The notes beneath the pieces were generated by a model. It worked only from the letters and a program-made list of their open reading frames with translations, had not been told where the DNA came from and did not search any database. From assembly GCA_900759045.1 (NCBI GenBank), contig CAAETU010000002.1, forward strand, positions 1 through 64,000: a stretch of DNA of 64,000 nucleotides, read 5' to 3'. Of the stretch, positions 7,636 through 15,493 are shown one piece after another. The translations under genes were made by a program, and so were the position numbers. Source of the DNA: an uncultured Collinsella sp. (GTDB taxonomy: Bacteria > Actinomycetota > Coriobacteriia > Coriobacteriales > Coriobacteriaceae). How positions within the stretch are numbered: the stretch's first letter is position 1; every line of letters begins with the position of its first letter.

Positions 7636-8706
7636 ATGTCTTTGAAGGTTGGAATCGTCGGCGCGGCTGGATATGCCGGAGCTGAGCTCATTCGCCTCGT
7701 GCTCGGTCATCCCGAGTTTGAACTTGTTGCCATTACGTCCAACGCCGATGCCGGCCAGCCGCTGTCCGCGGTGTATCCGAGCTTTGCTGGCGTGAGCGAT
7801 CTGGTTTTCACCACGCATGCCGCCCCCGAGCTCAAGAGCTGCGATGCGGTATTTCTTGCCGTGCCGCACACGGCTGCCATGGCACAGGTGCCCGCGCTGC
7901 TTGCATCGGGCGTCTCCTGCTTTGATCTTTCGGCCGATTACCGTCTGAGCGACCCGTCCGTCTTTGAGGCATGGTATGCCGCCGAGCACACGAGCCCCGA
8001 GCTGCTCAAGACCCGCGCTTTTGGCCTGCCCGAGCTGTTCTGCCAGGACTTAGAGACCGCTGCTTCCAGCTATGCCACCGGAAAGCCCGTTTTGGTCGCC
8101 TGCGCCGGCTGCTATCCCACCGCAACGAGCCTTGCTGCCGCTCCTTCCGTGCGTGCGGGCTGGGTGGCCGAGAACGGCCCCGTAATCGTTGATGCCATTA
8201 GCGGCGTGACGGGCGCCGGCAAGTCCTGCAACGCTCGCACCCATTTTTGTAGCGCGGACGAGAACCTGGAGGCCTATGGCGTGGGCAAGCATCGCCATAC
8301 ACCCGAAATCGAGCAAATTCTGGGTCTTACCGACCGCATTGTCTTTACTCCGCACCTGGCACCGCTCAAGCGCGGCCTGCTCTCTACGGTGACGCTGCCG
8401 CTCGCGCCGCAGGCTCTCGACACGCTGGTTCTTGAGGATGTCGTCGACCATTACAAGAAGTTTTACGCCGGACGCAGCTTTGTGCGCGTGCTCGATGCCG
8501 GCCAGCAGCCCAAGACGGCTTCGGTCGTCGGCACCAACGCCGCTCAGATCGGCCTTGCGCTCAACAAGCGTGCGGGCGTGCTGGTGGCGACGGGTGCTAT
8601 CGACAATTTGTGCAAGGGTGCCGCGGGCCAGGCGGTCCAGTGCGCCAACATCGTTTTTGGCTTTGACGAGCGACGAGGCATGCCCACAGTGGCGTGCCCG
8701 GTGTAG
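7636..8706 (+). CDS. argC: N-acetyl-gamma-glutamyl-phosphate reductase
   Basis: 356-residue NADPH-dependent reductase making N-acetylglutamate semialdehyde, the third step of arginine synthesis. The Rossmann motif GIVGAAGYAGAELIRL is at residues 6-21 and the catalytic cysteine lies in CAGCYPTATSL near residue 157. Length is normal. AAGGAG precedes the ATG. It is the first gene of argC-argJ-argB-argD, with candidate ArgR sites upstream. Confidence 0.95.
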   Translation: MSLKVGIVGAAGYAGAELIRLVLGHPEFELVAITSNADAGQPLSAVYPSFAGVSDLVFTTHAAPELKSCDAVFLAVPHTAAMAQVPALLASGVSCFDLSADYRLSDPSVFEAWYAAEHTSPELLKTRAFGLPELFCQDLETAASSYATGKPVLVACAGCYPTATSLAAAPSVRAGWVAENGPVIVDAISGVTGAGKSCNARTHFCSADENLEAYGVGKHRHTPEIEQILGLTDRIVFTPHLAPLKRGLLSTVTLPLAPQALDTLVLEDVVDHYKKFYAGRSFVRVLDAGQQPKTASVVGTNAAQIGLALNKRAGVLVATGAIDNLCKGAAGQAVQCANIVFGFDERRGMPTVACPV

Positions 8707-8841
8707 CACATTCGATTGTTAGCGATTTGGTAGTCGGGTATCGAGTTGGGCGCCACTTTTAAGCTGGTTTACTAATTGCGACCGGTATGGCGTGCCAGCC
8801 GATGCCCGCTTTTTTATTTGATATAAGGAGTCGTAGGGACG

Positions 8842-10110
8842 ATGAATACCGACCTGATTGATATTAAGATTCGCGCCGTCGAGGGTGGCGTTACGGCAGC
8901 TGCTGGCTTTAAGGCCGCAGGCATCCATGCGGGATTCCGGAAGAATCCCGAGCGCTTGGACTATGCGCTCGTGGTGCCTGATAAGCCCTGTCCCGGCGCC
9001 GGCGTGTTTACGACCAACCGTTTTTGCGCGGCGCCCGTGCAGGTGAGCCGTGCCAACCTGGGCGGTTCGGACAAAGGCTATGGCATCGTCGCCGGTGTTT
9101 CAATCAACTCCGGCAACGCGAACGCCGCTACGGGCGAGACCGGCCTTGCTTGCGCACGCGAGACATGCAACATCGCGTCGCAGGTCATCGGCTGTGAACC
9201 CCAGCAGATCCTAGTTGCATCCACAGGCGTGATCGGACAGATTCTGCCGATCGACACGTTTGAGACGGCCGTTCCGTCCGCCTTCGAGGCGCTCTCCGCT
9301 CATGGTGGCGCCGATGCCGCCCGCGCTATCATGACGACTGATACACATTCCAAGGAGTATGCCGTTCGCTATCGCAGTGAGGCTGCGGGCCATACGGGCA
9401 ACGCCTATACGGTGGGCGGCATGTGCAAGGGGTCGGGCATGATCATGCCCAATATGGCCACCATGATCGCGGTCATTACTACCGATGCCCCCGTCGAGCC
9501 GGCGACGCTCCACGCCCTGTTGCTCTCGATCGTTAAGCAGACCTTCAATAAGGTGACGGTCGATTCCGATACCTCGACCAACGACACCTGCATCATGCTT
9601 GCCTCCGGCGCCGCTGCCGCGGATGCCGAACCCATTGTCGAGGGCTCCGACGCCTTCGATGAGCTGGCCTTTGCCGTGCATGAGGTGTGCGAGAGCCTGG
9701 CGCGCAATATCGCCGCAGATGGCGAGGGCGCATCCAAGCTCGTGACGGTTAACGTTACCGGTGCCGCGAACGACGAGGAAGCCGATATCGCCGCCCGTGC
9801 CGTCGCCAATTCGCCGCTCGTCAAGACCTGCATTGCTGGCCACGACTGCAACTGGGGCCGCGTCGCTATGGCGCTTGGCAAGTGCGGCGTGCAGTTTAAT
9901 CAGGAAGACGTTTCCATCGACATGATGGGCATGCCGGTCTGCCGCGATGGCCTGACCGTTCCCTTTGACGAGGATGAGGCTCTGCGACGTTTTGAGGCGC
10001 CCGAGATCGTGATCTCGGCCGACCTGGGCGCAGGCGACGCGGCAACGACCGTGTGGACCTGCGACCTCACGCACGAGTACATCTCCATCAACGGCGACTA
10101 CCGTTCCTAG
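8842..10110 (+). CDS. argJ: Glutamate N-acetyltransferase / amino-acid acetyltransferase
   Basis: 422-residue ArgJ. The proenzyme cleaves itself before the Thr of the conserved KGSGMIMPNMATM motif (near residue 200), and that Thr becomes the nucleophile that moves acetyl from acetylornithine to glutamate. With ArgJ the pathway recycles acetyl groups, and if the enzyme is bifunctional no separate ArgA is needed; bifunctionality cannot be proved from sequence. The C-terminal block DLTHEYISINGDYRS is typical. ATAAGGAG precedes the ATG. Confidence 0.95.
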   Translation: MNTDLIDIKIRAVEGGVTAAAGFKAAGIHAGFRKNPERLDYALVVPDKPCPGAGVFTTNRFCAAPVQVSRANLGGSDKGYGIVAGVSINSGNANAATGETGLACARETCNIASQVIGCEPQQILVASTGVIGQILPIDTFETAVPSAFEALSAHGGADAARAIMTTDTHSKEYAVRYRSEAAGHTGNAYTVGGMCKGSGMIMPNMATMIAVITTDAPVEPATLHALLLSIVKQTFNKVTVDSDTSTNDTCIMLASGAAAADAEPIVEGSDAFDELAFAVHEVCESLARNIAADGEGASKLVTVNVTGAANDEEADIAARAVANSPLVKTCIAGHDCNWGRVAMALGKCGVQFNQEDVSIDMMGMPVCRDGLTVPFDEDEALRRFEAPEIVISADLGAGDAATTVWTCDLTHEYISINGDYRS

Positions 10111-10191
10111 ATTCCAGGCACGCTGCGCATCTTGCCGCAATTGCGGACAGCGGAGCACGGCGCGATAACGATACGAAAGACGAGGCAGATT

Positions 10192-11172
10192 ATGAAATTC
10201 GCACGCGATTGTCGTTCGAGCGAATCCAACGAAGCAACCGCGCAGCTGCTGTTCGAAGCGCTGCCGTGGATTAAAAACCTGACCGGCAAGACGGTCGTTA
10301 TCAAATATGGCGGAGCAGCCATGGTTGACGAGCAGCTGCGCCGCGACGTGATGAGCGATATCGTTTTGCTCAAGATCATCGGCATGCGCCCCGTCATCGT
10401 GCATGGCGGCGGCAAGGCCATCAACGAGGCGCTGGGCCATTACGATATTCCCGTCGAGTTTAAGAACGGCCAGCGCGTGACTACGCCGGAGACCATGGAT
10501 ATCGTGCGCGAGGTGCTGGGCGGCAAGGTTAACCAGGAGCTGGTCGCTGCCATCAACCACCACGGCAACCTGGCCGTGGGCGTGTCGGGCAGCGATGCCG
10601 GCACGCTCATCGCCGAGCCGCTCGACCCCGAGCTCGGTCGCGTGGGCAAAGTGACGCACGTCAACACCGACTATATCGAGCGCTTGCTCGATAGCGAGTA
10701 CATTCCCGTTATCGCTACCGTCGCGGCGGGGGAGGACGGCGGATTCTTCAACATCAACGCCGATACCGCCGCCGGCGCCGTTGCCGCGGCGCTCCACGCG
10801 CATAAGGCGATCTTTTTGACCGACGTCGACGGCCTGTACAAGGACTTTAGCGACAAGGACTCACTCATCTCTAACCTAACGCTCGACGAGGTTAACGAGA
10901 TGCTCTACGGTGGCGAGGTCGATAAGGGCATGATTCCCAAGCTGCGCGCGGCCGTCGATGCGCTTTCCGGCGGCGTATTTCGCGCCCACATCATTAACGG
11001 TACCACGCCGCATTCGCTGCTCCTGGAGCTGCTGACCGATGCCGGTGTCGGCACCGTGATCCATTCCACCGAGACGGCCTACGAGTTCGATACGCACCCG
11101 CACCCGCTTTCGACCTTTGCGGCGCGCCTGACCGAGAACCTCGACGAGGTCGAGAAGCTTCAAACGGTCTAG
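10192..11172 (+). CDS. argB: Acetylglutamate kinase
   Basis: 326-residue amino-acid kinase phosphorylating N-acetylglutamate. The motif KTVVIKYGGAAM, the VIVHGGGKAINEAL nucleotide/substrate loop and the DVDGLYKDF segment are visible. The ATG at 10192 was preferred over the in-frame ATG at 10132, which would add 20 non-conserved residues. A short N-terminal helix (residues 1-30) precedes the kinase core, as in arginine-sensitive hexameric ArgB. If real, this enzyme would be the feedback-control point of the pathway. Confidence 0.94.
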   Translation: MKFARDCRSSESNEATAQLLFEALPWIKNLTGKTVVIKYGGAAMVDEQLRRDVMSDIVLLKIIGMRPVIVHGGGKAINEALGHYDIPVEFKNGQRVTTPETMDIVREVLGGKVNQELVAAINHHGNLAVGVSGSDAGTLIAEPLDPELGRVGKVTHVNTDYIERLLDSEYIPVIATVAAGEDGGFFNINADTAAGAVAAALHAHKAIFLTDVDGLYKDFSDKDSLISNLTLDEVNEMLYGGEVDKGMIPKLRAAVDALSGGVFRAHIINGTTPHSLLLELLTDAGVGTVIHSTETAYEFDTHPHPLSTFAARLTENLDEVEKLQTV

Positions 11173-11240
11173 CCGGCTCAAAATTGCTACGCCATTACGC
11201 CCAAACTCCGCGCTACCTGGCGCTTAACGAAAGGTATCTC

Positions 11241-12524
11241 ATGTCACTTGCAGCACAACAATCGCTCGAATCCCACTACGTCATGCACACCTTCGGTCGC
11301 TCTCCGGTCGAGTTCGTCGAAGGCCACGGCATGAAGCTCACCGGCGACGATGGTCGCGAATACCTCGATTTTCTTGCCGGCATCGGCGTGTGCAGCCTAG
11401 GTCACGGCAATCCGGCGGTGCTGTCGGCGCTCGAGGCTCAGACCAAAAAGCTCCTGCATGTCTCCAACTATTTCTACATCGAGCAGCGTGGCCAGGTCGC
11501 GGCGCTGCTGTCCAAACTCGCTAACGATGATGTGGACGGTGCTCGCGTGCTTGCCGACGCGATTGCCGCTGGCGACGAGACCACGGCGGCGGCACTTGGC
11601 GCTCCGGCTGCGGGCGAGCAGGTGTGGGAGACGTTCTTTGCCAATTCCGGTGCCGAGGCCAACGAGGGCTCGATGAAGCTTGCGCGTCTGTACGCCAAGC
11701 GTGCCGGCAACGGAGGCAACACCATCGTGTGCATGCGCGGAGGCTTTCACGGTCGTACGCTCGAGACCATTGCCGCGACCATGCAGGATTGGCTGCAGGA
11801 CAGCTTCCGTCCACTGCCGGGCGGCTTTGTGGCCTGCACTCCCAACGATGTGGATGAGCTGCGTGCAATCTTTAAGCAGCTGGGAAGTGAAATTTGCGCC
11901 GTGATGCTCGAGCCGATTCAGGGCGAGAGCGGTGTGCACCCCATGACCGAGGAGTTTATGGCCGCGGCGCGCGACTTGTCGCACGAGGCGGGTGCCGTGC
12001 TTATCGCCGATGAGGTCCAGTGCGGTATCTTCCGCACGGGTAAGCCATTTGCATTCCAGACCTATGGCGTGGAGCCCGACATTATGAGCCTTGCCAAGGG
12101 CATTGCCGACGGCGTGCCCATGGGCGCCGTGGTGGCAAAGAAGGAAATCGCTGACGTCTTTAAGCCCGGCGATCATGGTTCGACCTTCGGTGGTAGCTGC
12201 TTGGCCGTCGCGGCGTGTGCCGCGACGCTCTCCGCGCTTGTGCGCGGCGATTACGCCGAGCATGCCGCCAAGGTTGGCGCCTATATGGAGCAGGCGCTGG
12301 CTAAGCTTCCGCATGTGGTAGAGGTGCGTGGTCGCGGCCTGATGCTCGGCTGCGATCTGGATGATGCCGCGGGTGATGCACACGACGTTGTGGCCCGTGC
12401 GTTGGGGGCTGGCGCCGTGATCAACGCTACGGGCGCTCATACGCTGCGCTTCCTTCCGCCGCTCGTGTGCGAGGAAGCTGACGTGGACAGCCTAATCGAG
12501 ATCCTGGCGGGTGTTTTGGCGTAG
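11241..12524 (+). CDS. argD: Acetylornithine aminotransferase
   Basis: 427-residue class III PLP aminotransferase converting N-acetylglutamate semialdehyde to acetylornithine. Visible motifs are LIADEVQCGIFRTGKPFA, the PLP-lysine region SLAKGIADGVPMGAV (Lys near residue 289) and GSTFGGSCLAVAA. The ATG at 11241 follows GAAAGG; an upstream in-frame ATG at 11184 would add 19 atypical residues. It ends the arg cluster; argF, argG and argH are not in the window. A strong hairpin follows. Confidence 0.94.
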   Translation: MSLAAQQSLESHYVMHTFGRSPVEFVEGHGMKLTGDDGREYLDFLAGIGVCSLGHGNPAVLSALEAQTKKLLHVSNYFYIEQRGQVAALLSKLANDDVDGARVLADAIAAGDETTAAALGAPAAGEQVWETFFANSGAEANEGSMKLARLYAKRAGNGGNTIVCMRGGFHGRTLETIAATMQDWLQDSFRPLPGGFVACTPNDVDELRAIFKQLGSEICAVMLEPIQGESGVHPMTEEFMAAARDLSHEAGAVLIADEVQCGIFRTGKPFAFQTYGVEPDIMSLAKGIADGVPMGAVVAKKEIADVFKPGDHGSTFGGSCLAVAACAATLSALVRGDYAEHAAKVGAYMEQALAKLPHVVEVRGRGLMLGCDLDDAAGDAHDVVARALGAGAVINATGAHTLRFLPPLVCEEADVDSLIEILAGVLA

Positions 12525-12551
12525 CGAGAGCAAAACATAGCTAGTTTGAAC

Positions 12552-12610
12552 GGGTTCCAGATCGTCAGTGCGTCATTTGATGCATAATTGGACGGTTTGG
12601 AACCCTTTTT
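12552..12610 (+). terminator. Rho-independent terminator of the arg operon
   Basis: A 15-bp stem (GGGTTCCAGATCGTC against GACGGTTTGGAACCC, two G-U wobbles) with a 24-nt loop is followed by TTTTTG. It lies 28 nt after the argD stop. Confidence 0.7.
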
Positions 12611-12622
12611 GCCATAAATCTG

Positions 12623-13092
12623 CAAAGGCCACGGCCTTTGTGACAGACGTGTTGACGGGTTCGAATCCCATGTACCGGGCGTAAATAAAAACGGTCCCCT
12701 TGCGAGGACCGTTTCCAATTCAGTGGTAGGCGATGAGGGATGTCCGCGTGCGGCTTCGCCGCCCGCTCTCGCTTCGGGCCTGCGGCCCTCGCGTGCTGCG
12801 CTGGAAAACGCTTCGCGTTTCCTCAGCTCCGCACCCTTGCGGGTTCGAATCCCTCTGCGATGGGCCCAAAAACGAAAGGCCCCCATAGCTGGGAGCCTAT
12901 CAAATCAGTGGTGGGCGATGAGGGGTGTCCGCGTGCGGCTTCGCCGCCCGCTCTCGCTTCGGGCCTGCGGCCCTCGCGTGCTGCGCTGGAAAATGCTTCG
13001 CGTTTCCTCAGCTCCGCACCCTTGCGGGTTCGAATCCCATGCACCGGGCACAAAAAAGAAAGACCTCCATCACTGGAGGTCCAACAATTCAA
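12623..13092. repeat. Tandem tRNA-derived mosaic repeats ahead of tRNA-Val
   Basis: Two copies (12721-12905 and 12906-13089, period 184-185 bp) are nearly identical. Read on the minus strand, each ends like the tRNA-Val 3' end (CCTCATCGCC followed by an ACCA or near-ACCA) followed by a hairpin and T-run, exactly as the intact tRNA-Val at 13093 does. The other end of each copy carries a plus-strand T-arm (GGGTTCGAATCCC) and an acceptor-like tail. The interior is GC-rich hairpin-forming sequence without a cloverleaf. A partial third T-arm lies at 12657-12669. Frames of up to 137 codons here are spurious readings of the repeat. Confidence 0.75.
13051..13081 (-). terminator. Terminator of tRNA-Val
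   Basis: On the minus strand GACCTCCA-GTGA-TGGAGGTC is followed by TTTCTTTTTT, 12 nt after the tRNA CCA end. Equivalent hairpins with T-runs follow both mosaic copies (around 12688-12714 and 12870-12893). Confidence 0.8.
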
Positions 13093-13168
13093 TGGTGGGC
13101 GATGAGGGATTCGAACCCCCAGCCTTGTGCGTGTAAAGCACCTGCGCTAACCGTTGCGCCAATCGCCC
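13093..13168 (-). tRNA. tRNA-Val (TAC)
   Basis: 76 nt, complete cloverleaf. The acceptor is GGGCGAT/ATCGCCC and CCA is encoded. The D-arm is GCGC-AACGGTTA-GCGC, the T-arm GGGTTCGAATCCC, and the anticodon loop TTTACAC gives anticodon TAC. The 27-43 pair of the anticodon stem is a G-A mismatch. Confidence 0.93.
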
Positions 13169-13225
13169 GCAGGGATTGAGTATAGCGGAAACCCTGCGTG
13201 GTTCACCGCTAATTCATAACGAAAA

Positions 13226-15094
13226 CTAAGCGGCGACTTTAGCGCCCTTGTCCTCGTCGATAAAGAAGCGCTTGTACCAAATGAGGAACGTCAGCGTGGT
13301 ATAGATCTTGCGCTGGTTGAGCGCGCGACCCTTAAAGTGATCGTCGAGCAGTTTCATGAGCGCATCGGTGTCAAAGAAATCAGCAGCCCACGGCGCGGTG
13401 AAGTATTCCTTTACGTAGTCGTAATACTTTTGCTCGCGCAGCCAGAACTTGACCGGTACGGGGAAGCCCACCTTCTTGCGCGTTGCCCACTCGTCGGGCA
13501 GCGTGCGGTTGGCAGCGTGACGCAGAACGAGCTTGCAGCCTTCTTCGTTAACACGGTAGTTGGCGGGAATGTGCTCTGCAAACTCCATGACCTTCTTGTC
13601 CAGGAACGGGACGCGAAGCTCCAGAGAATGCGCCATGCACATTTTGTCGGCCTTGAGCAGAATGTCGCCCGGCAGCCACATGTTCATATCCAGATACTGT
13701 TTCTTGGAAAGCTCGCAGCAGTTGGGAACCTGCTTGTAGTACTCGGCGCACATCTCGGCGGCGTTCTTGCCGGTGTCATAAGCGGGCTTGAGCACCTCGT
13801 CGACCTCGGAGGGATCGAACACCTTTGCCTGACCCACATACCAGCGCTCGGGAACCTCGGCGCATTTCGTCAGGAAGTTGTGGCCCTTAAAGTAGGGGAG
13901 ATGCTGAACGAGTGAGCCCAGGGCGCGACGTACGCCGAGCGGCACGCGCTTCTTAAAGGTGCGCATCTCGGGGGTGTCCTCGTACCACTCATAGCCGGCA
14001 AACAGTTCGTCGGCACCCTCGCCCGAAAGGACGACGGTGACCTCCTTGGAAGCCATCTGCGCCAGATAGTACAGCGGCACGCTGGACAGGTTCGATTGCG
14101 GCTCGTCCATGTGGTACTGGATATCGGGCAGTGCATCAAAGAACTCGTCGGCGGTAATCATCTTGCGCACGTTCTTGATGCCCAGCTTGTCGGAAAGCTC
14201 GGCGGCGTAGTTGGTCTCGTTGAAGTTCTTGTAATCGAAGCCGACAGAATACGTGGTGTCGGGCATGAGACAGGCGGCAATGTAGCTGGAGTCCACACCG
14301 CCAGAAAGGAACGAGCCCACCTTAACATCGGCGATTCGGTGCGCAGCGACGCTTTCGTGCACGACCTTGTCGCACTCGTCCACGTACTCCTCGAAGGTCT
14401 TGGAGTTGTCGTCGGTGAAGTCGCAGCTCCAGTAACGCTTGATGTCCATGGTGTTGGTCGTCAGGTCATACGTAAAGCAATGCGCCGGGGCAAGCTTGAA
14501 CACGCCCTTAAAGAAGGTCTCCTCCGTGGCGGGGAATTGCAGCGTCAGGTAGGGGCGCAGCGCGTCGTGGTTGACAGCCTTCTCAAACTTGGGATGGTCC
14601 AGGAAGCTCTTGATCTCGGAGCCAAACAGCAGCGAGCCATCGGATGCCTGGTAGTAATAGAACGGCTTGATACCAAAGATGTCACGAGCACCAAAGAGTT
14701 TGTTCTTGTTCTGGTCGTGAATTACGAACGCGTACATGCCGCGCAGACGGTTGACCAGGTCCTCGCCCCACTCCTCGTAACCGTGTACCAGGACTTCGGT
14801 ATCAGCGTTGCAGTGGAAGGCGTAGCCGGCCGCCTCCAGCTCGGCGCGAAGCTCCTGGAAGTTGTAGATCTCTCCGTTGAAGACAATCGTGACCTTGCCG
14901 TCGTCGCTCGACATGGGCTGGGCTCCAGCTTCGGATAGATCGAGAATCGAAAGACGACGAAAACCAAGGGCAACGTTGTCGACGATATGCTGGCCGCCCA
15001 TATCGGGACCACGGTGGATGATGCGATTCATCATGGCCGTGAGAACCAGCTCACTCTGTTCATCTGTACCGGTAAAACCGACAAAACCGCACAT
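13226..15094 (-). CDS. asnB: Asparagine synthase (glutamine-hydrolysing)
   Basis: 622-residue AsnB making asparagine from aspartate, ATP and glutamine. The start is set at the Met directly before Cys2 (MCGFVGF), because that cysteine must become the N-terminal nucleophile of the glutaminase domain; GAAAGGAT lies upstream. An upstream frame extension to 15229 is therefore excluded. The N-terminal Ntn domain (about 1-210) is followed by the synthetase domain with the PP-loop SGGVDSSY near residue 265. Length is normal. It is a single-gene unit, minus strand, with unusual hairpins in its leader. Confidence 0.95.
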   Translation of the reverse strand: MCGFVGFTGTDEQSELVLTAMMNRIIHRGPDMGGQHIVDNVALGFRRLSILDLSEAGAQPMSSDDGKVTIVFNGEIYNFQELRAELEAAGYAFHCNADTEVLVHGYEEWGEDLVNRLRGMYAFVIHDQNKNKLFGARDIFGIKPFYYYQASDGSLLFGSEIKSFLDHPKFEKAVNHDALRPYLTLQFPATEETFFKGVFKLAPAHCFTYDLTTNTMDIKRYWSCDFTDDNSKTFEEYVDECDKVVHESVAAHRIADVKVGSFLSGGVDSSYIAACLMPDTTYSVGFDYKNFNETNYAAELSDKLGIKNVRKMITADEFFDALPDIQYHMDEPQSNLSSVPLYYLAQMASKEVTVVLSGEGADELFAGYEWYEDTPEMRTFKKRVPLGVRRALGSLVQHLPYFKGHNFLTKCAEVPERWYVGQAKVFDPSEVDEVLKPAYDTGKNAAEMCAEYYKQVPNCCELSKKQYLDMNMWLPGDILLKADKMCMAHSLELRVPFLDKKVMEFAEHIPANYRVNEEGCKLVLRHAANRTLPDEWATRKKVGFPVPVKFWLREQKYYDYVKEYFTAPWAADFFDTDALMKLLDDHFKGRALNQRKIYTTLTFLIWYKRFFIDEDKGAKVAA

Positions 15095-15126
15095 GCAAGA
15101 TCCTTTCTGCTGACGGCTCAGGTGTA

Positions 15127-15264
15127 CTGCCGCAAGGATTGCGGCAGCTGATGTCAAATAATCTTTACTATCATGCCAATCTTTTGTTTCGTGATAGGGC
15201 ATAAGCGCCGAGCGAACCGAAAAAACCACGTCCCGATCTTCAGGCGAAGCGGCGGGACGTGGTT
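15127..15264 (-). promoter_or_regulatory. asnB leader with two hairpins, candidate attenuator
   Basis: On the minus strand, 130 nt before asnB, AACCACGTCCCG pairs with CGGGACGTGGTT (15264-15253 and 15235-15224) and is followed directly by a T-run, the form of an intrinsic terminator. Nearer the gene a perfect 9-bp hairpin CTGCCGCAA/TTGCGGCAG lies at 15127-15147. No gene upstream on this strand needs a terminator, so control by premature termination is possible. A T-box could not be recognised. Confidence 0.45.
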
Positions 15265-15493
15265 GCGAACGCTATGTTAAAGAACAGCACCCAGATTTCC
15301 TTGTTTTTACACGGGGTGAACACCGTTGCCATTTATTAGACCACGGCACAGTCCATGCAATTTTTTAGAAGGCTGTGATGCGCGCAAGGTCAGGTGGCAT
15401 ATTAGGATGGTTGATAATACAGAATGTTTCATCGTTTCTGCCGCGGGACGTCTTCTGCCCTTTAAGGCTGAATTTAGCGAGAGAGGTCTTTGT

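Noticed and set aside
12721..13089. Two additional tRNA-Val genes in the tandem copies
   Set aside because: Only the 3' acceptor/T-arm edge is retained; D-arm, anticodon arm and the TTCGAAT T-loop are replaced by unrelated GC-rich sequence.
12723..13179. Plus-strand frames of 84-137 codons in the tRNA-derived array
   Set aside because: They repeat the same peptide (GFAARSRFGPAALACCAGK) because they read the tandem repeat; no ribosome binding site and the region contains tRNA parts and terminators.
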